From assembly GCA_964598255.1 (NCBI GenBank), contig CAZRBA010000071.1, positions 44,416 to 108,415 of the forward strand: DNA of 64,000 nt. The letters are read 5' to 3'. The stretch is from Caldithrix sp964598255 (GTDB lineage: Bacteria > Calditrichota > Calditrichia > Calditrichales > Calditrichaceae). A program made the position numbers and the translations under genes. Positions 8,063 through 17,481 of the stretch are shown here, in pieces. Positions within the stretch are counted from its first letter, which is position 1; every line of letters begins with the position of its first letter. The notes beneath the pieces were generated by a model. The model had not been told where the DNA came from and ran no database searches. It saw only the letters and a program-made list of their open reading frames with translations.

Positions 8063-11000
8063 TTAAGTAAGGTCCAAAATTTGGCGAATCCGTTTGACAA
8101 GATCTACCGGAGCGAATGGTTTTTGAATAAAATTGATTTCGCTGTTTAAAACCCCTTTTTGGGAAATTTGATCTTCTGTGTATCCGGACATAAAAAGCAC
8201 CCTTAAATTCGGTTTTTTCTTACGAATGAAATCGACCAACTTTTTTCCCCCTATACCGGGCATTATGACATCGGTAATTAATAAATCGACCTGCAAGTTG
8301 TTTTTATTGAATTTTTCCAGAGCTTCTTCACCATTGGACGCAACAATTACTTTGTAACCGAAATAATGTAACGACCGCAAAGTCAATTCTCTTACGGAAG
8401 GATCGTCTTCTACTAAAAAAATCGTTTCCGTTCCTTTGAGTTTTGCTCCGTAAATCGATTGAATATTTTGTTCGGAATTTTTCTTGTTTGTCTCGATTGC
8501 CGGAAAATAAATACAAAAGGTACTGCCCGCCTTCGGAGCACTTTCAACATAAATATATCCGTCGTTTTGTTTTACGATGCCATATACCGTGGCCAATCCC
8601 AGACCGGTACCCTGACCAACCGGTTTGGTAGTAAAAAAAGGCTCAAAAATATGTTTTTGCGTTTCTTCATCCATGCCAATGCCATTGTCTATTACCGATA
8701 GGCGCACATATTTACCTTTTTTGATTTCCGGATATTTGTTTAGCAAACTTTTATCCGGAATAAAATTTTCGGTTTTAATGATAATTTTACCGCCGTCCGG
8801 CATGGCCTGTCGGGCATTAATGGCCAAATTTAAAATGATTTGTTCGATTTGATTTTTATCGGATTCAATCGGCCACAAATTTTCGGCAAGCTCGCAGACA
8901 ATTGTAATGTCTTCACCGATCAAACGCGTAAGCATTTTTTCGATATTATGCACCAAGGTCGTTAAATTTAACGGGGAGGGCTGGCGAATTTGTTTTCGGC
9001 TAAAGGCCAGTAACTGGCTGGTCAGGTTCTTGGCGCGTTCACCCGCTTGAAATATTTGTTCAATTTTAGGGTAAAGCGGATTATCCGAAGGCATGGAATG
9101 TAAAATCAACTGGGAATAACCGTTAATAACGGTAAGCAAATTATTAAAATCATGAGCAATACCTCCGGCCAAACGTCCGATAGCTTCCATCTTTTGTTTC
9201 TGCAGCAATTCGTCTTCCAGTTTTTTGCGATCGGTAATGTCTTCGATATTGGTTAAAAAATGAGTTGTTTTACCATTGTTATCCTTTAACGGACTGATGG
9301 TAATACGTTGCCAAAAGGGCTGTTGGTTTTTACGCTTTCCCGAAAGTTCTCCTTGCCAAATTTTTCCGCTGCGTATGGTTGCTTTTACATCTTCCAGTAA
9401 TTCTTCGCTAAAATTGGCAATTTTGATGTGCCGGGCGTGTTTCCCTTTGAGTTCTTCCAAACGATAACCTGTAATTTGCGTAAAAGCCGGATTGACGTAT
9501 TCCACTGTACCGCTTTTATCGGTAATGAGCATTGCCGTCGGACTTTGTTCGATGGCTTTGGATAATTTGCGGATGGTTTGTAAATGCTTTTTTTGTTCGC
9601 TGATATCAATGAATGTACCCAAAATGGCCGGTTTGCCGTTAAACAAAATACGATGACCAAACGCCTCCAAGGCTACCGTTGAACCGTCTTTACGCTTTCC
9701 GGTGAGTTCTAAGTGCATTTCCTTTTGACGACCTTCTATTAATGCGTTTATGCTGTTTTCGATGCGGGGCCTGTCTTCTGGAACAATGAACTCGCCAATG
9801 GATTTGGATTGTTCGAATTTTTGCGTGGCATCAAATCCGAAAATTTGGGCAAATTTAGGATTGGTGTAATTGAGTAAACCGTCTCGTATCAAATAAACGC
9901 CGGTTAAGGACTGTTCGGATAAAACGCGATATTTTTCTTCACTTTCGTTTAATTTGTTTTGATAATATTTACGTTGCGTAATGTCAATGGAATGCAGAAT
10001 GATAAACTGCGGCTTTTGCCGTTTATCGCGAACAATCGATCCGAAGCAATCCAAATAGCGGATGCCGCCATTTGGCCCTTTAATTTTTAATTCTGTCTGG
10101 AATTGGAGGTTTTGTTTGATTGTGGCCAGAATTGTTTTAAAAAGCGTTTTTGATTCCGGCATTAAAAAATAAAAAAAGTTTTTTTTAAGAACCGTTTGCT
10201 TGCTTAACGAAAAAGCGCTTAAAAAGGCCTGATTAACATCCAGAATGGTACCGTCAAATCCCAAAATATGAATCCAGGTATTGGCCGAATCGAACAATGT
10301 GCGAAAGTGCTCTTCGCTTTGTTTTAAACGCCGACTACGTAAAATGAAAATCCAGATCAAAAAGGCAATCGTGAAACTAAAAATCAAATTAAAAAAGAAG
10401 AAGCGGTTATTAGATGGAGAAATTTCAGCCGTGATAAAACTTTTTTTGGGGAACAAGGTAATGAGCCATTTCTGATCGATGATTTTTGCCAAAGCGCTGG
10501 CTTTGTATTTGTTGGCATCAATTACGCTTTGAGGAATATTCCCCTTCCAGAAAATGGGTTGGATTTTATTGCTGTACACAACATAGTTAAAATGGGAATT
10601 CACATAGGGATCGTTCAGACAATATTGAATTAACGTATCGATGCGAAACACCACGTTTAGGAAGCCTAAAATTTTATGATTTTCGGAAAATACCGGAAAA
10701 TAGGTGACAAACCCGTTACCTCCTTGTAAAAGATGAATGGGCGAAGTGCAAGAAAGCGATCCGGTTCGGATGGCTTTGTTTAATGCCTCCTGAACTGTAG
10801 GAAAAGGATGTTTATGCAAGTTTTTGCCCAAAGCCAGACGATTCGGTTCTTCCGGTGTCACAATTTTGATGGTCCAGGTACTATCAATCCAATTAATGGC
10901 CTGAAAGCCAGGATAGGTGTTTAAAATGTTTTGTGCGTCTCGTTTAAATTTTGCTACATTGTGTGCGTATTCAATCGTCCAAGATTTCGCCAAAAGACTA

Positions 11001-11215
11001 ACAACGGTTTCGCGCGCTTTAACCCAATTTTCTACCCGAATGGCCAACTGTTGGCTCATTACATGCGTTAACTCTTTTAGTTTAATGGAATTTTGCTGAC
11101 GTTCGTGCAGCCACATTAAACTAAGAATTACGGCTAAAATAATAAATAACAAAAATGGCGGAACCAACGGGCTGGTTTGGGCTAATAGTTGGGACCTTTG
11201 TTTTTCCTTTGCCAT
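8063..11215 (-). CDS. Hybrid sensor histidine kinase with extracytoplasmic sensor, PAS repeats and receiver
   Basis: About 1,050 residues. Order: N-terminal helix; a periplasmic Cache/CHASE-like sensor of about 250 residues; a second helix followed by basic residues (ILRSRRLKQ); three PAS-like domains each followed by a PAC-like stretch; HisKA with GGIAHDFNNLL (phospho-His near 688); HATPase_c with N-box NLAINARQAMPDGG, G1 DNGIGM and G2 GTGLGLATVYG; and a C-terminal receiver with VEDDPS and phospho-Asp near 982 in TDVIMPG. It autophosphorylates and passes phosphate to its own receiver; the output partner is not obvious nearby. Start at ATG 11215; an in-frame TTG lies three codons upstream. 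It is a single gene transcribed away from the DUF3108 gene. Confidence 0.92.
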   Translation of the reverse strand: MAKEKQRSQLLAQTSPLVPPFLLFIILAVILSLMWLHERQQNSIKLKELTHVMSQQLAIRVENWVKARETVVSLLAKSWTIEYAHNVAKFKRDAQNILNTYPGFQAINWIDSTWTIKIVTPEEPNRLALGKNLHKHPFPTVQEALNKAIRTGSLSCTSPIHLLQGGNGFVTYFPVFSENHKILGFLNVVFRIDTLIQYCLNDPYVNSHFNYVVYSNKIQPIFWKGNIPQSVIDANKYKASALAKIIDQKWLITLFPKKSFITAEISPSNNRFFFFNLIFSFTIAFLIWIFILRSRRLKQSEEHFRTLFDSANTWIHILGFDGTILDVNQAFLSAFSLSKQTVLKKNFFYFLMPESKTLFKTILATIKQNLQFQTELKIKGPNGGIRYLDCFGSIVRDKRQKPQFIILHSIDITQRKYYQNKLNESEEKYRVLSEQSLTGVYLIRDGLLNYTNPKFAQIFGFDATQKFEQSKSIGEFIVPEDRPRIENSINALIEGRQKEMHLELTGKRKDGSTVALEAFGHRILFNGKPAILGTFIDISEQKKHLQTIRKLSKAIEQSPTAMLITDKSGTVEYVNPAFTQITGYRLEELKGKHARHIKIANFSEELLEDVKATIRSGKIWQGELSGKRKNQQPFWQRITISPLKDNNGKTTHFLTNIEDITDRKKLEDELLQKQKMEAIGRLAGGIAHDFNNLLTVINGYSQLILHSMPSDNPLYPKIEQIFQAGERAKNLTSQLLAFSRKQIRQPSPLNLTTLVHNIEKMLTRLIGEDITIVCELAENLWPIESDKNQIEQIILNLAINARQAMPDGGKIIIKTENFIPDKSLLNKYPEIKKGKYVRLSVIDNGIGMDEETQKHIFEPFFTTKPVGQGTGLGLATVYGIVKQNDGYIYVESAPKAGSTFCIYFPAIETNKKNSEQNIQSIYGAKLKGTETIFLVEDDPSVRELTLRSLHYFGYKVIVASNGEEALEKFNKNNLQVDLLITDVIMPGIGGKKLVDFIRKKKPNLRVLFMSGYTEDQISQKGVLNSEINFIQKPFAPVDLVKRIRQILDLT

Positions 11216-11371
11216 ATTTACCAATCGATGAAGATAACTTGGTATTGATTTTCGGCGTTGTGAGAATGTTCTTTAATGAATTGTCCGTAATCGGGTAAGT
11301 AAAATTTTCAGTCTTGACAATTTTTTATTATTTTGCTTTTTCTGGTGGATTGGGTTGGATAGGATGGAAAT

Positions 11372-12142
11372 ATGCGTTTTATTAAAATTTTTATCGTATG
11401 GATCCTTATAAGCCAGTTGGGGTCTTTATATGGCGGCGATGCATTTCGCTGGACGGTCGGAGAAAAGTTGGTATACAAAGTACGCTGGTCTTTTGTACGT
11501 TTGGGTACGCTTCAAATGCATTTGACAGATACGGTGCGCGTTAAAGGCCAGTTGTTGTACAAAGTAGACTTGAAAATGGACAGCAACCCGGTCTTAATTT
11601 TTGTGAATTTACACAATCGTTACCAATGTTTAATCGATTCGCTTTTTCGGCCGGTCAAATATGTAGTTAAAGAAAAAAATGGCGACCAGAAAAACAAAAT
11701 GATCTACCTGTTCGATTACCAAAAAAATACGGTTATCTGGCAAGTGTTTGATCCGAAAGATTCAACCAAAATAATCAAACAACAACTTTTAAAATTAGAT
11801 CATTACATGTACGATGGAATTTCACTTACTTATTTTGCACGTGGGAACGCGCGAGAAAATGCTTCCTTTCGTGTCTATTCATTTTTTTATGCCCGCGTCG
11901 GTCCGGTGGACATGCATTTTAGCGCACAGCCCAAAAACATTTACTTTAAGCCTTTAAAGCGCAAATTTAAAACATACCAAGTACAGGGTATGTTTCATTT
12001 AAAAGGCATTGCCGGAGTTACCGGGGCATATAAAGGATGGTTTACCCATGACGATCGGCGCATACCTTTAGGTGCCCAAATGAAGGTTTTTGTCGGCAAT
12101 GTAAAGGTGGAATTGGAACATTGGGAAAAATGGAACCCTTAA
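11372..12142 (+). CDS. DUF3108 domain exported protein
   Basis: 256 residues with an N-terminal signal peptide (MRFIKIF, hydrophobic run to about residue 20). The body matches the DUF3108 pattern: an early FRWTVGEKLVYKVRW strand, a central fold of beta strands, and an ending with GWFTHDDRRIPLGAQM. The family is periplasmic, predicted beta-rich like lipoprotein-sorting folds, and of unknown function. AGGATGGAA just before ATG supports the start. Confidence 0.8.
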   Translation: MRFIKIFIVWILISQLGSLYGGDAFRWTVGEKLVYKVRWSFVRLGTLQMHLTDTVRVKGQLLYKVDLKMDSNPVLIFVNLHNRYQCLIDSLFRPVKYVVKEKNGDQKNKMIYLFDYQKNTVIWQVFDPKDSTKIIKQQLLKLDHYMYDGISLTYFARGNARENASFRVYSFFYARVGPVDMHFSAQPKNIYFKPLKRKFKTYQVQGMFHLKGIAGVTGAYKGWFTHDDRRIPLGAQMKVFVGNVKVELEHWEKWNP

Positions 12143-12203
12143 GCGTTAAAAACCGTTTGCCACAATGCCGATTTTTTACAATAAAATACGGCAGCCGATG
12201 GTT

Positions 12204-13040
12204 TTAAGCCGATTCCGGAATGCTTTGTTGGTCGATAGGCACTTGTTGTGCTGTAACAATACCCTTGGTTTTTGGGGGGCGGCGGTGTGGCGGAACTTTG
12301 GTTTTTGGCAATACAACTTCATGCGGACCAATCATAGCTCCCTCGCCGATTTCTACATTACCCATTATGGTTGCCTTCATACCAATTGTGACACCATCGC
12401 CGATTTTAACTTTGGAGAGTACCAAATAACCTTTTTGACCGTAATGGGCAATAATATGTGCGGAACCGCCGATGGTTACGTAATTGCCGATTTCAATAAG
12501 CCCCGGGTCGGAAATATTGGTGGTGTTAATATGCACACCCTTGCCCATTTTCATACCCATCATTCGATAGAATAACGTATTTAACGGAGTCGGAGTGATG
12601 AATTCCAGAAATGTGTAACGTACCACATAGGTTAAGGCATTGTGAACATACCATGGCACAACGCCCAAAGAAAAATAATTTCCTCGGAAAGGTTTAATTC
12701 TGAACGGTAAAATGAAATTAAAAAACGGTACCACAAAAATAAGCGTAAGTCCGTAAATAAAATAAGCGGCAACCGCTGCGCTACCCATAGCGGCATAGTG
12801 GAATAGTGGCAACCATTGCAGAGTGGCTTCTTTTACCCAAAAAAACACATAAAGGCCCGGAGCAAGCGAAATACCCATGGCTAAAACGCCAACCAGATAC
12901 AAAGGTGTTAAGGCCACCAAAAAGGCCCCGTTGCGAAAACGACGAAGTAAAAATTCAAGAAAACCGGCAATACCTTTTAAATTGGATTTTGTGGTTAAAA
13001 TATTTTCGTTAACTGCTTTTTTGCGACGTTTTTCTTCCAT
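12204..13040 (-). CDS. Membrane-linked left-handed beta-helix acyltransferase-like protein (Pls/PosA C-terminal type)
   Basis: About 278 residues. Two or three hydrophobic helices lie in the first 130 residues, followed by a hexapeptide-repeat domain (IEIGNYVTIGG, VKIGDGVTIGM, VEIGEGAMIGP). The combination of helices followed by hexapeptide repeats resembles the C-terminal part of Pls/PosA-family non-ribosomal peptide synthetases, here as a stand-alone protein. A CoA- or carrier-dependent acyl transfer is possible; the substrate is unknown. The start at 13040 is preferred over a TTG at 13088 because GGAG lies eight bases upstream of the ATG. It is convergent with the DUF3108 gene. Confidence 0.75.
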   Translation of the reverse strand: MEEKRRKKAVNENILTTKSNLKGIAGFLEFLLRRFRNGAFLVALTPLYLVGVLAMGISLAPGLYVFFWVKEATLQWLPLFHYAAMGSAAVAAYFIYGLTLIFVVPFFNFILPFRIKPFRGNYFSLGVVPWYVHNALTYVVRYTFLEFITPTPLNTLFYRMMGMKMGKGVHINTTNISDPGLIEIGNYVTIGGSAHIIAHYGQKGYLVLSKVKIGDGVTIGMKATIMGNVEIGEGAMIGPHEVVLPKTKVPPHRRPPKTKGIVTAQQVPIDQQSIPESA

Positions 13041-13327
13041 GAGCGGAACTCCATTTTTATTGAATTGGGATTTAACGTGCGTATCCAATAAAATTTTTTC
13101 GTTTAAAGTTATTATGTCAATAGTTAAAAATTATGCCCAAACGCACAATTTTTTTGGGGAATAGAATTTCATGTTTTTTAAATCGACCCAATTATTCATA
13201 TCTTCAGAAGAAAATAAAAAATTAAAACGGTAATTATTGCTCTAAAGCATTGTTTGTTAAGATCGAAAACATATCTTATATTAAAAAATAAAAAATAAAA
13301 TTCGTTACATTTATAAGGCGGTAGGCC

Positions 13328-14104
13328 ATGAACAATGCGAATCATTCAAATGAAGAACTTGAAAAAATCAAATTAAAACAAATCCTTAAATTGGTAACCC
13401 ATAGTTTTTACAAAGAATTGGTGAATTACGGGGTAGAGGCCAACGATATCATCAGTGTTTCCACGCAATTGCTGGATCATGTACTGCAGAAAAATCCGCC
13501 GGAGAACAATAACGGTTCGTATCAGGGAGACTTTAAAATCGGTGATATTCAAGATTACTGGTCGGAGAAAAAACAACTTATTCTCAAAGATGTGCACATC
13601 GAACCGTTGTCGGATGAAGAGTCGGTTGAAACCGTTTGCCATTGGCTTAAACAAAGAGAAATATCACAAACCTTTATCCGCTTTTTCCCCAAAGAAAAGG
13701 TAAAATTGTATGATTATTTAATTAACAATGCAACCAGAAAATATTTTTCCGTGAAATATTTACAAACGCATTTTGTGGGTATTATCGGAGCCGAAAACAT
13801 CGATAAGACAAATAAAAAACTGGAAATGAAAAAATTTATCGGCGCTTCGGATTTTCGCAATCGGGGCATTGGAAAACTCTCCACTTTTTTATTTCTTTAC
13901 TACGTTTTCGAAATTTTGGATTTCAATAAAATTTACATTCATTCTTTGGATACCAATATTAAAAATATCAATTTAAACAGTAAATTCGGCTTTGAATTGG
14001 AAGGTATTTTGTATTCGGAAGTGTTACTAAACGGCAAACCCAGAGATGTACTGCGCATGGGTTTATTAAAGCCCAAATGGCAAACGTTATTTAACGGACA
14101 TTAA
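13328..14104 (+). CDS. GNAT-family N-acetyltransferase with N-terminal extension
   Basis: 258 residues. The C-terminal 150 residues fit the GNAT fold: motif A appears as FRNRGIGKLS (acetyl-CoA pyrophosphate loop), followed by KIYIHSLDTNIKNINLNSKFGFELEG, shared with RimJ/RimL-type enzymes. The first 100 residues are helical and acidic and I do not recognise them. The substrate (protein amine or small molecule) cannot be told. Twenty-two bases separate it from the Nudix gene, so the two probably share a transcript. Its upstream 287 bases are AT-rich without a recognisable operator. Confidence 0.75.
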   Translation: MNNANHSNEELEKIKLKQILKLVTHSFYKELVNYGVEANDIISVSTQLLDHVLQKNPPENNNGSYQGDFKIGDIQDYWSEKKQLILKDVHIEPLSDEESVETVCHWLKQREISQTFIRFFPKEKVKLYDYLINNATRKYFSVKYLQTHFVGIIGAENIDKTNKKLEMKKFIGASDFRNRGIGKLSTFLFLYYVFEILDFNKIYIHSLDTNIKNINLNSKFGFELEGILYSEVLLNGKPRDVLRMGLLKPKWQTLFNGH

Positions 14105-14126
14105 TGATTGTCGGGGAAGATGCCAC

Positions 14127-14537
14127 ATGGCCGAAAACATGCCTCGCGTGGCCGTAGGCGCGATTATTTTCAAAAAGAACAAAGTGCTTTTGATCCAACG
14201 GCAAAATCCGCCGGCACAGGGTTTGTGGGCCATTCCGGGCGGCAAAGTACGTTGGGGCGAAACATTGCACCAGGCATTAAAACGGGAAATTCGGGAAGAA
14301 ACCGGGCTAGAGATTAAAATCGAACGATTGGTAAAAATCGTAGAATATTTGCCGGGAGAAAAAAATAATACCGATTACCATTACATTATCTTGGATTTTT
14401 TAGCCCGGGTAACTCAGGGTGAAATTAAAGCAGGTGATGACGCGCTGCAAATCGGCTGGTTTTCCGAAAACGAAGTGCGGCATTTAACCCTAACCCAAAG
14501 TACCAAAGAATTGCTGCAAGACGAATTCGGGTTTTGA
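14127..14537 (+). CDS. Nudix hydrolase
   Basis: 136 residues with a complete Nudix box: GGKVRWGE, then nine residues, then REIREETGLEI. The box binds the metal and catalyses hydrolysis of nucleoside diphosphate-X compounds. The N-terminus (VAVGAIIFKKNKVLLIQR) and late FSENEV are typical of MutT/ADP-ribose pyrophosphatase-like members; the substrate cannot be assigned. GGGGAAG about seven bases upstream supports the ATG at 14127. Confidence 0.92.
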   Translation: MAENMPRVAVGAIIFKKNKVLLIQRQNPPAQGLWAIPGGKVRWGETLHQALKREIREETGLEIKIERLVKIVEYLPGEKNNTDYHYIILDFLARVTQGEIKAGDDALQIGWFSENEVRHLTLTQSTKELLQDEFGF

Positions 14538-14560
14538 ATTCGATTCGCAAACGAAATTTT

Positions 14561-17326
14561 TTAAATACGATCTTGTTCGTAAAGGGGAAATACGCTTTTC
14601 TTTTGTTGCAGATGGTTTCTAAAAATTTCGAACCCCAGCATCATTAATCCGCCAAACAAAAATCCTTCCAGAGAACCTAAAATCAGGCGCGATAAAAATC
14701 CAAAATCCACCTCACCGAATAGCGATGAAAGGGCATTTAAGTTGATTTGTGCATTGGAAAACGATTTTGAAATGGCTGCAATACTGCCGCTGAACAAGTT
14801 CCCTTTGAAAAAAGTAAGCATAATGGCACCAATGGTGGTACCAATGGCGACAATTAAGATTTTCAGGCTTTTTTTTCGGATTTTTTGCTCGGCAAAAACA
14901 AATGCTAAAGACAACCAAAAACCCAATACGGCCGCTTCGAACGCGCCCGTGATTTTAATTAATTGCTGACCGAACAACACTTTGAGAATATCAATACCAA
15001 TAATATTGACCAACGCTCCGATAATTAAACCGCCAAGGGTACCGCCGACCACAGTCCACCATTTACTGTGCCGGTAGGAAATGTGGCGCATGATTACCAG
15101 CCCGGAGCTGATACCCAAGCCGCCTAAAAAAGAGGCCAGCGCACCCAACGAAACAAGAGCCAGTAAATACGTTACGGTTTCGAAAGTGGGCGCATGGCGC
15201 AAATAGGCCAAAATACCGCCGAGCAGCGATCCCACGATGAATCCGGAAACAAGAGCCCCCAGAGTAGCCCCTACGATTTCGCGAACAATTTGTTTTCGGC
15301 TGCGAAAAATACGCACCCAAAAAAGACCGGACATCACCAAAAAAACAACAGAAAGCGGTAAGCGACGTAAATACACAAGATTAATATCGTAATCTCGCAC
15401 AAAAGAGAGACTGATGGCCCGTCGAATCAAACCTGCCTTTTTGTGGTTTTTACCTTGTGCCAGCAGTTTTTGCGCCTCGGATCCGAAATTTTTCAGGAAG
15501 ACAATACTGGCGGTTTTGCGTACGTTTAAATCGGAATCCCACAAAGCCGTGCGATTTAAAAGTTTCTTAAGTTCCGGATCGGTAATATTCAGGGCCGATT
15601 CAATTGCGCACATACGTATGCCCGGGTCATCCGCTTGCATGGCTTCGGAAATGATCGACGTAAAATCAGGCGTAATAGGCTTAAGCCATTCCGGCAAAAT
15701 ATACCGGCGAAATATCATGCTTTTGGCAATAAAATATGCTTGTTCAGCCGAAAGCTCCAATTGCAAACCAAAAGGTAAAAGTACCTGAATGGCATCTTCG
15801 TCCAGCAGAAGTTGGTGATTGCGATAGTTTTCCATGGCGTTTTGCAACATGGCCCGGGCACGCCGGATTCTTTGTTCCTCGTCGGTAATCCATTCTTTTA
15901 TTTTGGGAACCAAAAAGTCGTGGCTAAGCTCAACCCAATTTTGACCTTCCTGTCTGCCCAAACGGACTAAGCGGGCGTCGGAAAGTTCGTTTAACAAGTT
16001 TAGGATTTGCCGGTCGCTAAATTCAGGAGATCGAAGCTGTTTTAACAATTTGTTAACCGCCATAACCTTGCGCTGAAAATCGACGGTAATCAGGCATTTT
16101 AAGATATGTTTGACCATTACGGCTTGTTTTTCGGCAAATCGGTTAAGCACACGTTCCATATAGCCTTCCAGAATGTGAGAAGCACGGCCCAATTGCCAAT
16201 AAATATCACGTGTGATGCCTTTTTGCGTATCCCGATGATCATAAAGCACATCGCACACAATTTGAAGTTGCGGAGGATCGATGTCGTTTTCGCCGTTACT
16301 TAAATCGGTTAAAATTTCGCGGGCCAGAGTTTCGTCAAAAGGACAACCTACCGCCCGAGCCGGTTTTAATATTGCTTCTATGGCTTGTCTGCCGGTTAGT
16401 TTGAGTAAGCGGTATTCATGGTGAAAAATTTCAGGAATGGCTGGTTTAAAAAAACTCATTTCCGAAAGCAAATCTTCACGTAAAACAAAGACAAAACGCA
16501 TGGTGGTTAAATCGTTCTGAAAAATAAAGCGCAGTAATGCCAAAAACTTTTTTTTCTGCGCTTTATCCAATTGCAGAAAAAAATCTTCGAATTGGTCAAA
16601 AAAGAAAACAATAAAACGATCGTTCGGTTTGTTTTGCCACTGTAAATTAATATTTAAGTTATGGTCATAAATTGCTTGCAAAGAAAAATCGGGTAAAAAG
16701 GTTTTTAAAATTTGTACGATTTCTTCCGTGGGATCAAAAAAGCTGCGTACGATAAACGTTCGATGGCCAGCACGCTTAAAGGCGGGAATTAAACCGGCGC
16801 GAATTAAGGAACTTTTACCGACACCGCTACGCCCGTGAATAATAAAACTTCGATGGGCCAGAATTTTGGATGAAAGCAAGGCAACTTCTTGTTCGCGTCC
16901 GAAAAATAAAAAAGCATCCCCTTCATTGTAATAATCGAGAAATTTGTAAGGCCGAAGGACGCTCGGTCGCTTCTGATCTTTTTGGGGTAGGGCTTGTTGT
17001 GAAGCCGGTTGCACATCCGCGATAAACATATAGCCATGCTTGGCTACAGTTTTAATGAAATGCGGATTGTGGGCATTATCTTGTAAAGCCTTGCGAATAT
17101 CTTTAATGCACTGGCTTAACGCGGAATCGGTCACAATGGTATCGTGCCAAACGGTTTCGAAGATGGTTTGTTTTTCCACAAGTTTATGCGCATTTTGCAC
17201 CAAAAGAATTAAGACATCAAAATATTTTGAATTTAGTGCAATTGCCTTTCCGCTTTTTTTTAGCTGGCGGTTATCTATATCGATTTCAAAATCGGCAAAA
17301 CGATAGGCGCTTATTTTGTTTTCCAT
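14561..17326 (-). CDS. Membrane-bound wHTH-STAND transcriptional regulator
   Basis: 921 residues with an unusual domain chain. Residues 1-105 are an OmpR/CadC-type winged helix (Trans_reg_C). Residues about 125-490 are a STAND P-loop NTPase: FFGREQEV entry motif, Walker A GRSGVGKSS at 165-173, Walker B FIVFFFDQFEDFF near 238-250. A helical, HEAT-like stretch follows to about 650. The last about 230 residues hold six or more glycine-rich membrane helices (for example GALVSGFIVGSLLGGILAYL). STAND proteins switch on nucleotide binding and oligomerisation. Tying one to both a DNA-binding head and a polytopic membrane tail suggests membrane-tethered sensing like CadC; this is inference. It is divergent from uppS, with palindromes between them. 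Confidence 0.88.
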   Translation of the reverse strand: MENKISAYRFADFEIDIDNRQLKKSGKAIALNSKYFDVLILLVQNAHKLVEKQTIFETVWHDTIVTDSALSQCIKDIRKALQDNAHNPHFIKTVAKHGYMFIADVQPASQQALPQKDQKRPSVLRPYKFLDYYNEGDAFLFFGREQEVALLSSKILAHRSFIIHGRSGVGKSSLIRAGLIPAFKRAGHRTFIVRSFFDPTEEIVQILKTFLPDFSLQAIYDHNLNINLQWQNKPNDRFIVFFFDQFEDFFLQLDKAQKKKFLALLRFIFQNDLTTMRFVFVLREDLLSEMSFFKPAIPEIFHHEYRLLKLTGRQAIEAILKPARAVGCPFDETLAREILTDLSNGENDIDPPQLQIVCDVLYDHRDTQKGITRDIYWQLGRASHILEGYMERVLNRFAEKQAVMVKHILKCLITVDFQRKVMAVNKLLKQLRSPEFSDRQILNLLNELSDARLVRLGRQEGQNWVELSHDFLVPKIKEWITDEEQRIRRARAMLQNAMENYRNHQLLLDEDAIQVLLPFGLQLELSAEQAYFIAKSMIFRRYILPEWLKPITPDFTSIISEAMQADDPGIRMCAIESALNITDPELKKLLNRTALWDSDLNVRKTASIVFLKNFGSEAQKLLAQGKNHKKAGLIRRAISLSFVRDYDINLVYLRRLPLSVVFLVMSGLFWVRIFRSRKQIVREIVGATLGALVSGFIVGSLLGGILAYLRHAPTFETVTYLLALVSLGALASFLGGLGISSGLVIMRHISYRHSKWWTVVGGTLGGLIIGALVNIIGIDILKVLFGQQLIKITGAFEAAVLGFWLSLAFVFAEQKIRKKSLKILIVAIGTTIGAIMLTFFKGNLFSGSIAAISKSFSNAQINLNALSSLFGEVDFGFLSRLILGSLEGFLFGGLMMLGFEIFRNHLQQKKSVFPLYEQDRI

Positions 17327-17396
17327 AGTTACTTTAAAGTTTTCTCATAATTTACTCATGTATTCAAAATAAAAATTCAATAAATATAAAAATTAT

Positions 17397-17450
17397 CAAT
17401 ACATAATGTATTGTTTCTTAATTGCATTAAATTACGTAATACATCGTATT
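17397..17450. promoter_or_regulatory. Candidate operator: palindromic CAATACAT-type sites
   Basis: A perfect 17-bp palindrome, CAATACAT-A-ATGTATTG, spans 17397-17413. A related weaker dyad, AATAC-ATC-GTATT, spans 17438-17450, and a half site ATGTATTC is at 17358-17365. They lie in the AT-rich divergent region between the wHTH-STAND gene and uppS. That suits a binding site for the regulator's own OmpR-type winged helix, but no direct evidence links them. Confidence 0.4.
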
Positions 17451-17481
17451 TTACCAAAAACAAATTATGCGGGAAAGCAAC

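Noticed and set aside
11314..11342. TTGACA promoter before the DUF3108 gene
   Set aside because: A -35-like TTGACA is visible, but no acceptable -10 element lies at 16-18 bases, and the Bacteroidetes-type -7 motif does not fit either.
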